Shown piece after piece: positions 36,486-47,455 of a stretch of DNA of 64,000 nt; the first letter of the stretch is position 1, and each line of letters starts with the position of its first letter. The stretch is from contig OY829329.1 in assembly GCA_963691655.1 (NCBI GenBank), forward strand, positions 80,408,613 through 80,472,612, in the 5' to 3' direction. This DNA comes from Toxonevra muliebris. Lineage: Eukaryota; Arthropoda; Insecta; Diptera; Pallopteridae. The position numbers and the translations under genes are program-made. The notes under the pieces are model-generated. The model made no database searches. It was given only the letters and a program-made list of their open reading frames with translations, and was not told the origin of the DNA.

Positions 36486-36807
36486 GGTTAGGTTAGGTTG
36501 GAGTGGCTGTCGAGAGACACACTTACGCCTGAACGGCCCATTGTGATACCACATAGTTGGACCTACAGTTTAACGCCGATTCCGAACGGCGATGTGGCAA
36601 TTTTTTATCGACTTGGTGGTTTTGCCATTACCAACCAATGTGTGTCCTTGTACACTATCTTATAATTCTCATACACTTCATATTGATAGTGAATATAAGA
36701 AAGTAATGAAAATTAAACACCAGACGAAGACGGGAATCGAACCCGAACTTCCCAGATGAAAGTCTAGTGCACTATCCAATAGGCTATCGAGGTCGTCAGT
36801 ACAGTAA
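36486..36807 (-). mobile_element. Complete tRNA-derived SINE with 9-bp target duplications
   Basis: Read on the minus strand, the element opens with a tRNA-like head: GACGACC acceptor-like 5' end, A box TAGCCTATTGG, anticodon-arm-like ACTAGACTTTCATCTGG and B box GGTTCGATTCC. The head resembles tRNA-Glu (CTTTCA loop) but the pairing is imperfect, so it is a polymerase III promoter rather than a tRNA gene. A unique body follows, then the block TCGCCGTTCGGAATCGGCGT with AAACTGTAGGTCC, and an (AACCT)n-like tail. CTGCTAGTA flanks both ends, as target-primed insertion produces. It landed in the Tc1/mariner remnant and so is younger than it. Related pieces lie at 10513, 50121 and 56432. Confidence 0.8.
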
Positions 36808-36816
36808 CTGCTAGTA
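36808..36816 (+). repeat. SINE target-site duplication, right copy
   Basis: CTGCTAGTA, identical to 36477-36485. Confidence 0.8.
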
Positions 36817-38042
36817 ACAGTCACCTAATTTGAAGCGTTGCGTCGTTTTTCGATCAGAATCATATATTTTTGTTTGGGAAAAGAGAGTTTTGGCATTTGT
36901 TTGTATGCCAAAACTCGACGCTCCAATTTAGGCATGACTGTAAATGGAGAGATCTCGTTAGTTGACACTGAAAATTCATTCAAGCAGAACTTGCATCGGA
37001 TGGTGCATGGACAAACCAAGTACGTTAAGCCTAAATTACAATAACTCGTCGTGGTGGTAAAAAAATCAGCTGTTCACTGCCATTAAATTTAGAAATGAAG
37101 TTAACCAGAGCAGCGCTGCGAAACTGCCTCTGCTACTAGCAACTTATCTACCGAACGAGCAATTTTCGAAAATCTTGAATTTCAAATCCTGATGAAACAC
37201 GTGTTTTACTACAAAAAAATCCACCAGATTTAATTAAAGCACTGCCACGAAGTAAAACATTTTTCGTGTTTTACTTTTATAAATCCACCAAATCTGGTGG
37301 AGAAGGCACTGATTTGAAAACACTCCAAACGAGTCAAACTCCGAGCGTTTGCATTTTACAAAAAGGCACTTTATTTTATATTACTATGTATATTGATCAG
37401 TCAGTTTACCGCTGTCACAAACAGACGCATACACTATCAAATGAATTGAATTGTTTTTGTATTAGTTTTGAAAATTACGGATTTAGAGGTAAATACAATG
37501 TTTCAAACTGGTAAGCATGCATTTCTCGAAATAGGTAAACAAGTGAAATTTAGTAGTAGGTGATTACTAGTACTTTTTGTTACATCTGAGTTCCAGTTAT
37601 TATTTTTTCATTTTTCCTGCATTTGACCGTTTGAAAAAAAGTCCAGTAAAGAATCTGCGACACAGCAATATCTCAAATCCACATACATAACATTTCATTT
37701 TCCAAAAGTTGGGAAATAAGTTTAAGCACTTAATTTCAACTTACGATTTTTCAAAGACAAAAAAAGTCATCCGGACAAATCCAAATGCGTTTTGAAAAGG
37801 AAGAGTTGTTCTTTCGGATCTAATTATTGGTTTTATAAAAAAAATTATCTTTCGATGTAACATAACCTCAAATATCTCGAAAACTCGAAATATTTACAGT
37901 TTTAGGTTAGAATATCTCGAAGGCTGAAGCCATCAAAGAAATTCTGCTTAAAAAATTTGTCGGCCTGTGTAATCAATCAAATGGGAGAAAATTATATTTA
38001 TTTCAATTTGTCGCCATGCTCTCTCATTTTTGTCCCCGACTG

Positions 38043-41000
38043 TTGTCCCGTTGAGAGACAAAAAGTGAATTATGCACATAATATAGAAGTAATGTTGACG
38101 ACTTTTAGACTTAATCAGAATTGCATATTTAGTTCAAGTACAACTTAAACATACTACTAACATACTACAACAACAGTCCACGGCAACTGATTCATTTACA
38201 CTTAATGTTCATCGACGAATATGCGAAGCCTTTACATTTCAATATCATTGCACTCATTTTCTAAAACAAAAAGTGAACATCGCCAACATTTGTTCAAATA
38301 CAATTCACATACACAAACATACATTTATATACACTTTAACACACACTAACAAATACTCAACGATAATTTTCCCAGATTAGCTGAGTGCAGCAGAAAGATA
38401 ATAACGTGCGCGCTTTGGCATCCAAATGTGTAGGGTCTGTTGTTGTTGTTATTGGCGGTGGTGTTGTCGGTTTCGTTGCTGTTGACTCCAACATTGTCCA
38501 GTGTTGTGTGTCCTATCAGCGTAATGTAAAAACCAAAATATCTTTTAGTTTTGTATTCGTTTGTTTATTTTCTTTTTGTTGTTCATGTTGTTCTTGTTAC
38601 TGTTGTTGCTGATGGGTTTTTAAAATGTGTGGACTGCATATTTAATATATCCCAACGACACATCGAACAGACGTGCACCAGAAGTGACTCAATAATACAT
38701 TGTGTTGCACGGAAAATGTACAATGTTTTTTCATTTGTCATATTTTTCCATCACTTTGAGTTTTTGTTTTATAGCCACTTGAATGTACCTATTTTAATTT
38801 TGTACTTTGCGTGACTATCACAATCAAAAGTAAATGCCTAGAATTCAGGTTTTTAAAATCTTTATTTATCTTTAGCAGCAGATCTTATAGATTTAGAAAA
38901 AGAGGCATTTTTAAGATCTGATACCTGGACGCATTGCAAAATTACATTGATCGACATCGGCATCGTAGTGAAAATTGGAACTGACCTCTCCGCTCCATAT
39001 TTGATACCAAATGAGGTTTCAGACTTCTTAAATCTTATGCTGGAGGAAAAATTCGAGCTGCCAACATCGAAATCTCCGACACTATTTGATTCCAGAGTGT
39101 CATGCTGCTTGGATACACTAGTGATATTGACATAACTGGGTTTTGAACCGAGTTTTGTTGAATGGGCCTAGCATTGAACGATTACAAAACAAAATGCAAA
39201 GAGTCTTGGTCAAAATGTTACTGTTGACAATTATACGATTGAATTCGTCAAGTATTGCACGAATGCACGACTCAGTATGACTCGGCTTCGCTAGCGGTGT
39301 TATGTTGAGCGCATAGAAGAAAACGCTCCAGCTGGGAAAATATTCTTTTCACGCAAAGTAAGAAAATTAAAATAAGTGCATTAAAATGGGCTCAAAAATA
39401 AAAGCTGAAGTGGTAGATATATTTTCATTTGTAGCATAGTGCTATCATTAATATAAATAAAACTCATACACACTATGTAAGTAAATAACTCAAGAATTAA
39501 TTATAAAAAATTAATCGACTTCACGCGTGTGCACCAGAAAAACGAGACCGAATTTGATTTCGCTCATTCGCTCATATATCGCTGAGCTTAAACTGCTACG
39601 AAAGGAGGATGCGCTTTTAAATGTGCAGAAATCCGAAGGCGCATTAAATTTTGCACTAGGGTATGTATGTATTTGCATGTGGATTCGCATGCAATCTTTT
39701 ATGCATATTTGTCCTTTTTTGCTTCGCTTTGTAAATGTACTTAAACAATTTTTGAGTCTCTTATCTCTGTCGTAATTCTGAGTATTTGTTTTGAGGATTT
39801 CACTTTGCAATGTTAATATGCATTTTTAATATCGTTGAGCTTAATCGGGTTGATATGGCTTACTTGTGTAGAGCAGCATATAGATATTTGTTTGTTGAAT
39901 GCAAATACAATTCGAACTGCGAAAATTGAGCTAATTTGTTTAACTTGTTTGCAGTGGCTGACATTCAGCATGCCAACCACTGATAGATGACAAAGCAAGC
40001 AACATCCAAGTTCTGCCTACCTACATATTTTCTTTGTAATAACTTTTAACCTACTTTTGCAAACATATCTATATTTTCTTGATTTCTTTTTAGCGAAAAT
40101 CGTGATCGTTTCACACCTTTCGAATAATAACTTAAAACTTACAATAAATTACATTGCCAACAATTTCACCTAGAGCTAACACTTTGATTGTACTACTAAA
40201 TATGTACAGTGGAAGGTGCATGCCAATATCAAACTGGGAACACAATGGAACCCTTGCTGACAACACATTGAGACAGTAAAACACGCAACAACTAATTGGA
40301 AGCACAATTATTTTTAAACATGGCAACACTAGCATTGCATCGGCACAACAACAAGACACAAAACAAAAACCGTTAACTGTGAACATTTTCACCTCACCCC
40401 AATATTAACAATAGCAATATCTACAACAACGAAAATAACAAGAACAATAATTTGCACTTCTTTCAACAAAATTACGAACGAAATGATATCGTAATAGCGT
40501 CAGAAAAAATTTGTACAATAATGGACTCTGAAAAATACTTATCATTCATCGGCCGGCACCTCAGCAACAACAACAATAATACAAACAGCTTAAAATAAAA
40601 TTCACCAACAGCCAGCGAGGCAATGTTACCACCAATGTAAGGCAATGAAAACAATTGCTAGCATCGGCACCAACACCAGCATCATCGCCATCACGTAGCC
40701 AAATTACATCGACGAAATGCAACACCAAATCATTGGTGGTACATCAATTTAATAAAGCCAAAATAAACAACAGAAAAAAAAACCACAAATCAAAAATTAT
40801 TTTGGTGCAATTTGCACCTCATAAATCAGAAATCGTGTCTAATGTACATTATGTTTGCAGCAGTAACAGAAGCAGAAGCATTCCCCACTTACAAACCTAC
40901 ATACTACATACATATGTACCTTTTTAACTGTACCTAACTATTATTGTAACTGTACCTAACTATTATTGTATATTGCTACTATGGGCGTGCGCAGTTACGG

Positions 41001-42020
41001 GAAGGGGCAAGAACAGATATCGCCCTCTGAGTTCTTAAAAACATACTAAAGTTTTACTAGTCAATAAAAATAATGTGAAGAGTCCACTCAACAAACTGGG
41101 TCTGCTCCCGCCCCTCCTCTCCAAACTTTGTCCTATTGTGAGGTTCGTTAATTTTAGCATTTACTGTATATGTGACTTGTATATTTAGATATGGTAACAA
41201 TCCCAGTGGTTCATAAAACTATTTGCTCGGTCGTCGTAAGAGTCAGAAAAGGTTGGCGATTGCCAAACTCATTTATTTGGAATCTTAATGCTTTGTTGCT
41301 TCCAGCTTGTGTGGTGCGAAACTGAAACTAAATAAGTTAGCTACGTTTGAATAATGGGACGTAATTGTATGTGTCCTGTGGTTTTAATATTATTCTATTT
41401 GATGAAACGCCGTCGAAAAATTACCCGCGTAACTTTATTTTATCTGTAATTTCTACCGAGATGACACCAGTTCGTTTTTTACACGAACCGCTAGCAGCAA
41501 AATGTATTACAGAGATAGTTCTTTTCTCTGTTAGCGCGTCCTGTACCGTGCGTTCCAAATCCGAATCTCATGCCCTTTTCTTGTAAAACTAATTTTGGAG
41601 GATGTGAGAAATTACGGCTACATCCTAAACACCAAACTCTTTTTTTTACATGGTAGAAAGGTTCTTTAGAAAACAGTGCAAAAAAAAACTATGTTTTTAA
41701 ACTAACTGTGGGTCGCTGAAATAGAAAATGACACTCATGTATTTTTGCAAAGAAGCGTTTTCCAGAAATTTGCAAAAAACGTGAATTTTGGCTCTTTTTC
41801 AGTGTAAATGGTTGATAATGGTTGATCCACTTGACATAAACTGTAAATCATTCTAAGTTCCTAACGAAATTAGTTGCCACTTCGGAACATTTGGTTGTTG
41901 TTTAGGGATTTTATTAAGAAGGGTACTATAAAAACGATGTAAAATAATATTGCTTTTAGAACTTTTCTAAACAGAAAATTTAACACATTATTATTGTACT
42001 TTTTTTAGTAGCCAAAAATT
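38043..42020. other. Non-coding span with trinucleotide-rich patches
   Basis: GTT-rich (about 38430-38615) and CAA/CAT-rich (about 40385-40720) patches create short low-complexity frames. A weak LINE-like stretch (SIERLQNKMQRVL) can be read at about 39160-39215 but is too short to call. No exon recognised. Confidence 0.45.
40925..40968 (+). repeat. Perfect 22-bp tandem duplication
   Basis: Two identical adjacent copies of a unit starting TAACTGTACCTAACTATTAT. Confidence 0.9.
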
Positions 42021-42290
42021 CGTCCGCAATATTTGATCCGCCATTTTGAATTTGTAAAACCTGACTGCAAATTTGTAACTAGCGACTCTTAAAATGCTTC
42101 GGACCACTGCATTTTTCATTATATCTGGCCGTAGGTATAAGTAAGATCAAATCCGTCCACCATATTTGATTCGCCATTTTATATGTTTGAAATCTGACTG
42201 CAGATGTAACCTGCGACCCTTAAAACAATTCGGACCACTGCACTTCTCATTATGTCTGGCCGTGGGTGTATGTAAGATAAAATCCGTCCT
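42021..42290 (+). repeat. Two-copy minisatellite, ~132-bp period
   Basis: Copies start CGTCCGCAATATTTGATCCG (42021) and CGTCCACCATATTTGATTCG (42154); a third unit begins CGTCC at 42285 and stops. Shared blocks include CGCCATTTT, CTGACTGCA, TCGGACCACTGCA and TCTGGCCGT. The copies differ by about 15-20 per cent by eye, so the duplication is not recent. Confidence 0.85.
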
Positions 42291-42390
42291 TTGTACATTT
42301 TTTCCTGCACTCCTAGACATATGTACACCCCCTGCTCTAAGGGCGCTTGCGAACAATTTTGCTCATTTGAAAGGGCATGGTTCATCCTTT

Positions 42391-42586
42391 AATTTCTGAT
42401 ACGAGCAAAGTTTGTAGCACGTCAGGGTTCAGCCCCATAAATTTTGAAAAATGGCCAAAAAACGCAGTTTTCAGGGGTTTCAACCCCTTTTTTCTCGAAA
42501 TGTGACGTGATGGGAATTTTTAGACCCCGGACTCGTGTTCAACATGAAAAATTCATTCGGAAACACTAGGAATCATCTTATTCGCA
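42391..42586 (+). repeat. Dispersed repeat of unknown class, copy 1
   Basis: Collinear with 62593-62780. Shared blocks include AATTTCTGAT, GTTCAGC, the junction CCCTTTTTTCTCGAAA, GTGACGTGATGG and ATCTTATTCGCA. It directly follows the 132-bp minisatellite by 100 bp. No terminal repeats or coding frame seen. Confidence 0.7.
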
Positions 42587-43949
42587 AAACCTAAAAAAAA
42601 TTTATTTTATAATCTGATTCTAATTATGCCTGAATTGTCATTACTTTGTTTATTTGTGTTTTCGTCATCATTAATCTCATGTAGATATATAATAAATTTT
42701 GTGTCATTGAATAACGATTCATGTGATTTGTGTATGAAATACTATCCTAATTCGAATAATAAATTATTTATATAATAAGAATTCCACAGTGTTATTTCAA
42801 GTATAAAATATCTAACCTTTCCTAACAATGCAGTATAATTACATCAGTTAGCGAGTCACTGAGAGTCTTTTGAGGAATCTGAAAGTTAAGCTCCAGCTTG
42901 TGGCTTAATCGCATTAAGATCTTGTTCAAAAAAATAAAGTAAGCAATTGTGTCGTGAAGAATATCTTTAAGTGTGATAAGCAGCACTTTTCTCACTCTCA
43001 ATTTTTTGCGTGTATTCATTTCTCGCTGTTTAATGCATTTAAAGCTAATAATAGTGTACGGGTATCATGAAATGCAAACGCCCCGAAAGATCAGCATCAG
43101 GAGAGTTAGCAAAAGCAACAGCTACAGCAGCAGCTGGGAATAAAAAGAATATGCAAGTACATATCTATGTACGTGGCTGCTTGTATAAGAATGTACCAGA
43201 ATATATATATATGTAGTTATATATACATATATATGCGGAGGTGGAGGCGATTGGTAGAGCAGCTTTTATGCAAATTTAAGCCTCTTTCTAAGTTCTTTTC
43301 TTGTAAGATCATGTAAATGAGAATGTAAACCAACTCCAATTATCAAAAATGCTAAGAATTGGATTTTCCACTGTTCTTTCCTACATTGGTTTGCCTGCCG
43401 GTCTGTTCAACCGTTTTCGCTTTTCCTCGACGATTTCGGCTGCAAGCAATCGTCCTGAGAATCTAAAATGTAAAATCACCCCAAAGGTGTTAATTTTCTT
43501 TGACTTAAATATTTCGCTACGTTATTACCGCAAGCACAAGCGTGTCAGTTCACAAAGGTCACTCAGCTCAACAGGCAGCCAGACTGCCATACAAACCAGT
43601 TGCTAGGTCTCGTAGCATTCTCTCTCGTTTCTCTCGTCATCATGTTGTTAGATTGTTGGTGAGCCTGCATTCTCAACTGCAAGCAACCAAAGACTGTTTG
43701 AATAACTTGGTCCAAACATACAAACAATTTGTACAAACTCAAATACTTACTAGCACGAATTAGCTGCTTGCCTGCCAGTTCTTCTCAATGGTGTTGAGTG
43801 GCGGAGTTGAATTAACTGAACTGCCATCCGAATTGTATTGAATTTTTTTCGTGAGTTTTCGATTGTGTTTTATTTATTGTTGTGGTTAGATGAATTTGTT
43901 TTTACATCTGTAGCATAAGATTTTTAGTTTTATAGAAATTCTCGTAATA
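42587..43949. other. Non-coding span
   Basis: Two overlapping plus frames at 43349-43763 are the only open stretches and have no recognised domain. Confidence 0.45.
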
Positions 43950-44060
43950 CAGTATGCGCCCACCAAACCGAACACTCTATAGTCCGAATATCCGATAATC
44001 TGAACGTGGTTTGTAAATACATTAGGTATTCGATAATATGAATTGATTGCAATTCCATAA
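43950..44060 (+). mobile_element. pogo-like element end
   Basis: TA followed by CAGTATGCGCCCACCAAACC, with successive CCGAATATCCGATAATCTGA and TATTCGATAATATGAAT motifs, resembles the terminus and repeated CGATAAT-type subterminal motifs of pogo/Tigger elements. No right end was found. Confidence 0.35.
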
Positions 44061-45155
44061 TTCATATTGAATATGTTATTACTTGATATCAAATGGTATC
44101 CAAGAGAAGTCATGTAGAAGAAATCAAGAATTCGTCAACAAAAAGTGACGAGGTGGGGGCAAGTTAAAGCCCAAGACAATTTTGTTTGATCCTGCTGAGG
44201 GATGTAAACATTGATAAAATATTGATTTTAAAAGAACTGCTGAATTCACCTATTAAAGAAACAATTACTGTTGAAATGCACCATTGTTATAAGTAAATAA
44301 CGCATTTTTAGCAAAACAATAATTTGAATATAGCACCAATATATCGATATTTAAAAACTACACACTCATTTAACGCGAATGGTTGAAATGGAAACAACCA
44401 ACAATAGAGCCAACTTTTATCAAAACACAAAATCTTCTGAAAAACGGAACAACCTACAAAATTGGCCAGAAACGTGCACATCTCAAAGCTAATGAAACGA
44501 AGGTGCATTATAACACTTCCACGGTTCGTTAAAAGCGATGATGATGCTAGTTTAGTGTATCGAATGTGTTGCTACATACAAAAAGTTGTATGTTGCCAGA
44601 AGCAGAAAGATCATATAAAATAAAGTTGAAGTACCTATAAGGAACATTCATCATTGGCCCATACACACTTGCGCGCACTCAGAGCACCCAAGCACAAGAT
44701 GTTAAAAATGATGGCTTTTATGTGATAGAAAGAAGTTTGTTTTGCAACCACGATGAAACGGTCACATTTTGGCAAAATTTAATCTGCATCTTTGCATCGC
44801 ACAATACATATACACGGTGGTGTCCATATCATATTCATCTAAGAATTTTTTCTCAAATTTTGAAATTTGAAATTTATGAATTGTCAATAACAACATTTTT
44901 GTGTCATTTGTCCCAGATTTGGATTTAGCGCATATACACTTCCCTAATAAATAAAAACTATTTCAACGCCTTTTCTTTTAGTGGAACCTATCTTAATTTT
45001 TATGTGTTTGATATACACGATTTGCCCTAGTGCGTAATTCTTCGTGATTTTTCGTTACTATGTTTCTTTGTAATGTTCAAATATGCAGGTGATAAAAATC
45101 CTAGTAAAAATAATAATTCATAAGACTAATATATACATACATACATACGTATATA
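44061..45155. other. Non-coding span
   Basis: Nothing recognised apart from an ATAC tract just before the next element. Confidence 0.5.
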
Positions 45156-45674
45156 CAGTGGTGGCGGAGCAATTAAGAACGGTACCAGTGAATGCTTAAA
45201 ATTAATCAAAAAATATTTCTGACAACACAGAAACAATTTACAGTTATTCAATAAGTGTGGCGAATTTTGTTAAATTGCGTTATCCGATTCAAATTCATTG
45301 TTGTCATAAATTGTGGTGAAATGGTCCAGTATTTGGTTGGCGGTATAATTAAGAACGTGAAGAATATCCTTATAATTTTCGAATAAACAGTATTTTTTGT
45401 TTAAATATTTTGGTAATTTTGCATTCATGCCAAAGCGCTGAAATACAGTTATAGCAGAAAAAGGTTTTCCAACAAAATATTAAATTAGTTATATAGTGTG
45501 AACTTTTGTAATTGTTCTTAAATAATTCGCCATCATAGTGCTCAAGTATTGAAGTATTTTTAAGTTAAAAAACTAAGAAGAATACAAAATAAATTAGAAA
45601 ATTTTAGTTAATATAAAAAGGATATCAATAAATGCTTTCATGTAAGACCGTTCTTAATTAGTCTGCCACCACTG
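45156..45674. mobile_element. Complete non-autonomous Tc1-like element, IR/DR type
   Basis: TA-flanked 519-bp element. Outer ends read CAGTGGTGGCGGAGCAATTA and, in reverse, CAGTGGTGGCAGACTAATTA, both continuing AGAACGGT (25 of 28 matches). Inner copies of the motif lie at 45335-45357 (GGCGGTATAATTAAGAACG) and, inverted, at 45511-45534. Each end thus has two directly repeated transposase-site copies about 160-180 bp apart, as in Sleeping Beauty-type and related Tc1-like elements. The interior has no transposase. Confidence 0.85.
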
Positions 45675-45700
45675 TATATATGGTATAGATATTTACATTA

Positions 45701-45998
45701 GAGTGGATCGACATACAGGGAAAATGTTACTCTTCATAACTAAATTTTAACTTGAATTTTTTAAAAGAGAGGTAAATACAAGAACTTTGACAGTATTCGT
45801 TTTTTCAAAAAAAAAAAAAAAAAAAAATGCATTCCTCGTTTTTCAGGAAAAAACTTGCCAAGAAATGGGTTCTTCAGACCGATTCCCCTCAAAATTTGCA
45901 TGCCGGTGTTTTTCAGCAGGAGAACACATTTTTCGCAACCATTCTCCTGAAAATCGAATGTCTTTAAGAAACAAAATAAGGTTGTGGTCAATCCTCTC
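45701..45998. mobile_element. mariner-like MITE
   Basis: TA-flanked 298-bp element with ends GAGTGGATCGAC and, in reverse, GAGAGGATTGAC. It contains a 21-bp A-run (45807-45827). It starts 27 bp after the preceding element and ends 15 bp before the next. Confidence 0.55.
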
Positions 45999-46012
45999 TA
46001 AGGTATATAGTA

Positions 46013-46855
46013 CAGTAGAGCCCCGTTAATTCGAAAATCTCAATAATTCGTAACAAACTGGTGGTCCCTTGAAAAAATCGCTTTAATTCGTAAAAATACC
46101 ATACAATTTGGTCCCCTCGCTAATTCGTATTTTTTTTTCAATACAAGGTCTGTTTAACCTCTTATAAATTGAAATTGGTTGCAAAATTATTATATATGGC
46201 ACTACGTTCACTTTTTTGATGGGATTTTTTGTGTTTTTCGTGGTTGACAAGATACGCGAGAAGAGCCTTAAACAACTAAAAATTACAGGCTTTTTAGAAC
46301 ATAGTTTTTAATGGGGTCCAATATGTGTATATACGTGCATACATATTTCAGTTAAATGAATAATTGTTTTTGCTTTTTTCGTTCTATTAAAGAAATTGAA
46401 AAAAACGTCAATTCGTATTTTTCGTATTTTAACTTCGTGGGAACCCTGGGATTGTATGTCCCAATAATGTTCGAAAACTCAAATAAAATGGGAGATATGG
46501 TTTCCATTTTATTTGAGTTTTCTTCAAAATACTGATGGTGGCTGTCAATGAGTGGATTGTATACATGCAGCTTCATCGCCGTAAGTTGCCTTTGCTATAA
46601 TTCCTGGTTACAATGTTATAGTATACATTATACCCCATTGGAAAACTTAAGGATAATTGTAAGGATTAAGAGTCCTGGACATATTTTTTTTTAAATTATT
46701 TTAATATTTGCATAAAATATTGAAGAAATTCAACCAGATTTTGAGAAAAAACTCCGAGATGAAAGGGTCAAATCAAAATCTCGTTAAGTCGAAACCGCTG
46801 TATTTCGTAAAAAATTGCTGGACCCTTGCGATTACGAATTATCGGGATTCTACTG
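46013..46855. mobile_element. pogo/Tigger-like non-autonomous element
   Basis: TA-flanked 843-bp element with termini CAGTAGAGCCCCGTTAATTC and, in reverse, CAGTAGAATCCCGATAATTC (18 of 21 matches). CCCCGTTAATTCG-type ends with repeated AATTCGTAA motifs inside are typical of pogo/Tigger transposons. No DDE transposase can be read. A perfect 19-bp inverted repeat sits near its middle. Confidence 0.75.
46473..46522. repeat. Perfect 19-bp inverted repeat, 12-nt loop
   Basis: GAAAACTCAAATAAAATGG (46473-46491) and its exact complement (46504-46522) enclose GAGATATGGTTT, within 65 bp of the midpoint of the pogo-like element. Confidence 0.9.
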
Positions 46856-46995
46856 TATATACATTATTATTTAAGTCTTGAAATGAATGAAAGTTTCGCC
46901 ATAATTGTATATGATTATTAGTTTTTGTTTGTTTTGAACGGCATCGCATTTTCCAACATTTTCCCTGCGGGACTGCCATTTAGTATTACTACGAG

Positions 46996-47455
46996 TTATG
47001 CTGTTACTCGGTTTGCTTTATGCGCCATCTTGCAAGCTGTATTCCACTTTTCTTCAGAGAGAGTTGCCCATTTGTGATGCCAAATTGGCTACTGTAGGGG
47101 GTTACCGAAATACTCTTGTCACCTGTTCTCTGTCTGTGTTGAACCGACAGAGAATGTGAAGGATGTGCGTTGAGTCCTCGAGCTCATTGGAGCAGTTCGG
47201 GCAGAACGGACCTCCTTCAAGTTTAAATCTGTGTAGATACTGTTTGAAACATCCAGCTGAACACCACTCCGTGTTGCGCTTTTTCCACATTGCTGTATTG
47301 ATAGTTAGGTTTCTTTGCAGACATTACATAATTCATTATTCGTTGTGTTCGATGGCCTTTCTTCAGTTTTCCCATAAGGCGCTTCATTTCGATTGCGAGA
47401 AGGTCAATGGGCAATTTTTGTGCAATGAGGGAAATGGCGTTTTCTGACACCGGCG
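46996..47455 (-). pseudogene. LINE ORF2 3' end with zinc-knuckle tail
   Basis: Minus-strand pieces in order: VSENAISLIAQKLPIDLLAI, typical of the region after the RNase H-like domain; then CFKQYLHRFKLEGGPFCPNC and EDSTHILHILCRF, a C-x2-C...H-x4-C-like knuckle; then EEKWNTACKMAHKA up to a stop at 46996-46998. Each piece is in a different frame, so at least two frameshifts have occurred (about 47280 and 47050). The order and content match R1/LOA-type LINE C-termini. 5' truncation lies near 47455 or in unrecognised sequence beyond. Confidence 0.75.

Larger units (their letters stand above)
35268..38042. mobile_element. Tc1/mariner element remnant, nested termini
   Basis: An outer pair of ends reads CAGTTGGGGACAAAA (35268) and, in reverse, CAGTCGGGGACAAAA (38042); TA precedes the left end but not the right. 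An inner pair reads AGTAATCACCTACT (35390-35403) and its complement (37555-37568). The transposase pseudogene lies just inside the inner left end, so the inner pair is the better candidate for the original transposon. A SINE insertion and probably other sequence enlarge it beyond the usual 1.3-1.7 kb. Confidence 0.45.

Noticed and set aside
36721..36797. tRNA gene on the minus strand (good A and B boxes)
   Set aside because: Acceptor and anticodon stems do not pair fully and the sequence runs into a SINE body bounded by target duplications; it is the SINE promoter.
39130..39260. LINE-like peptide SIERLQNKMQRVL
   Set aside because: Only about a dozen residues look right and no neighbouring RT or tail motif supports it.
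43349..43763. Two overlapping plus-strand frames as exons
   Set aside because: No consistent acceptor/donor pair and no recognisable domain.
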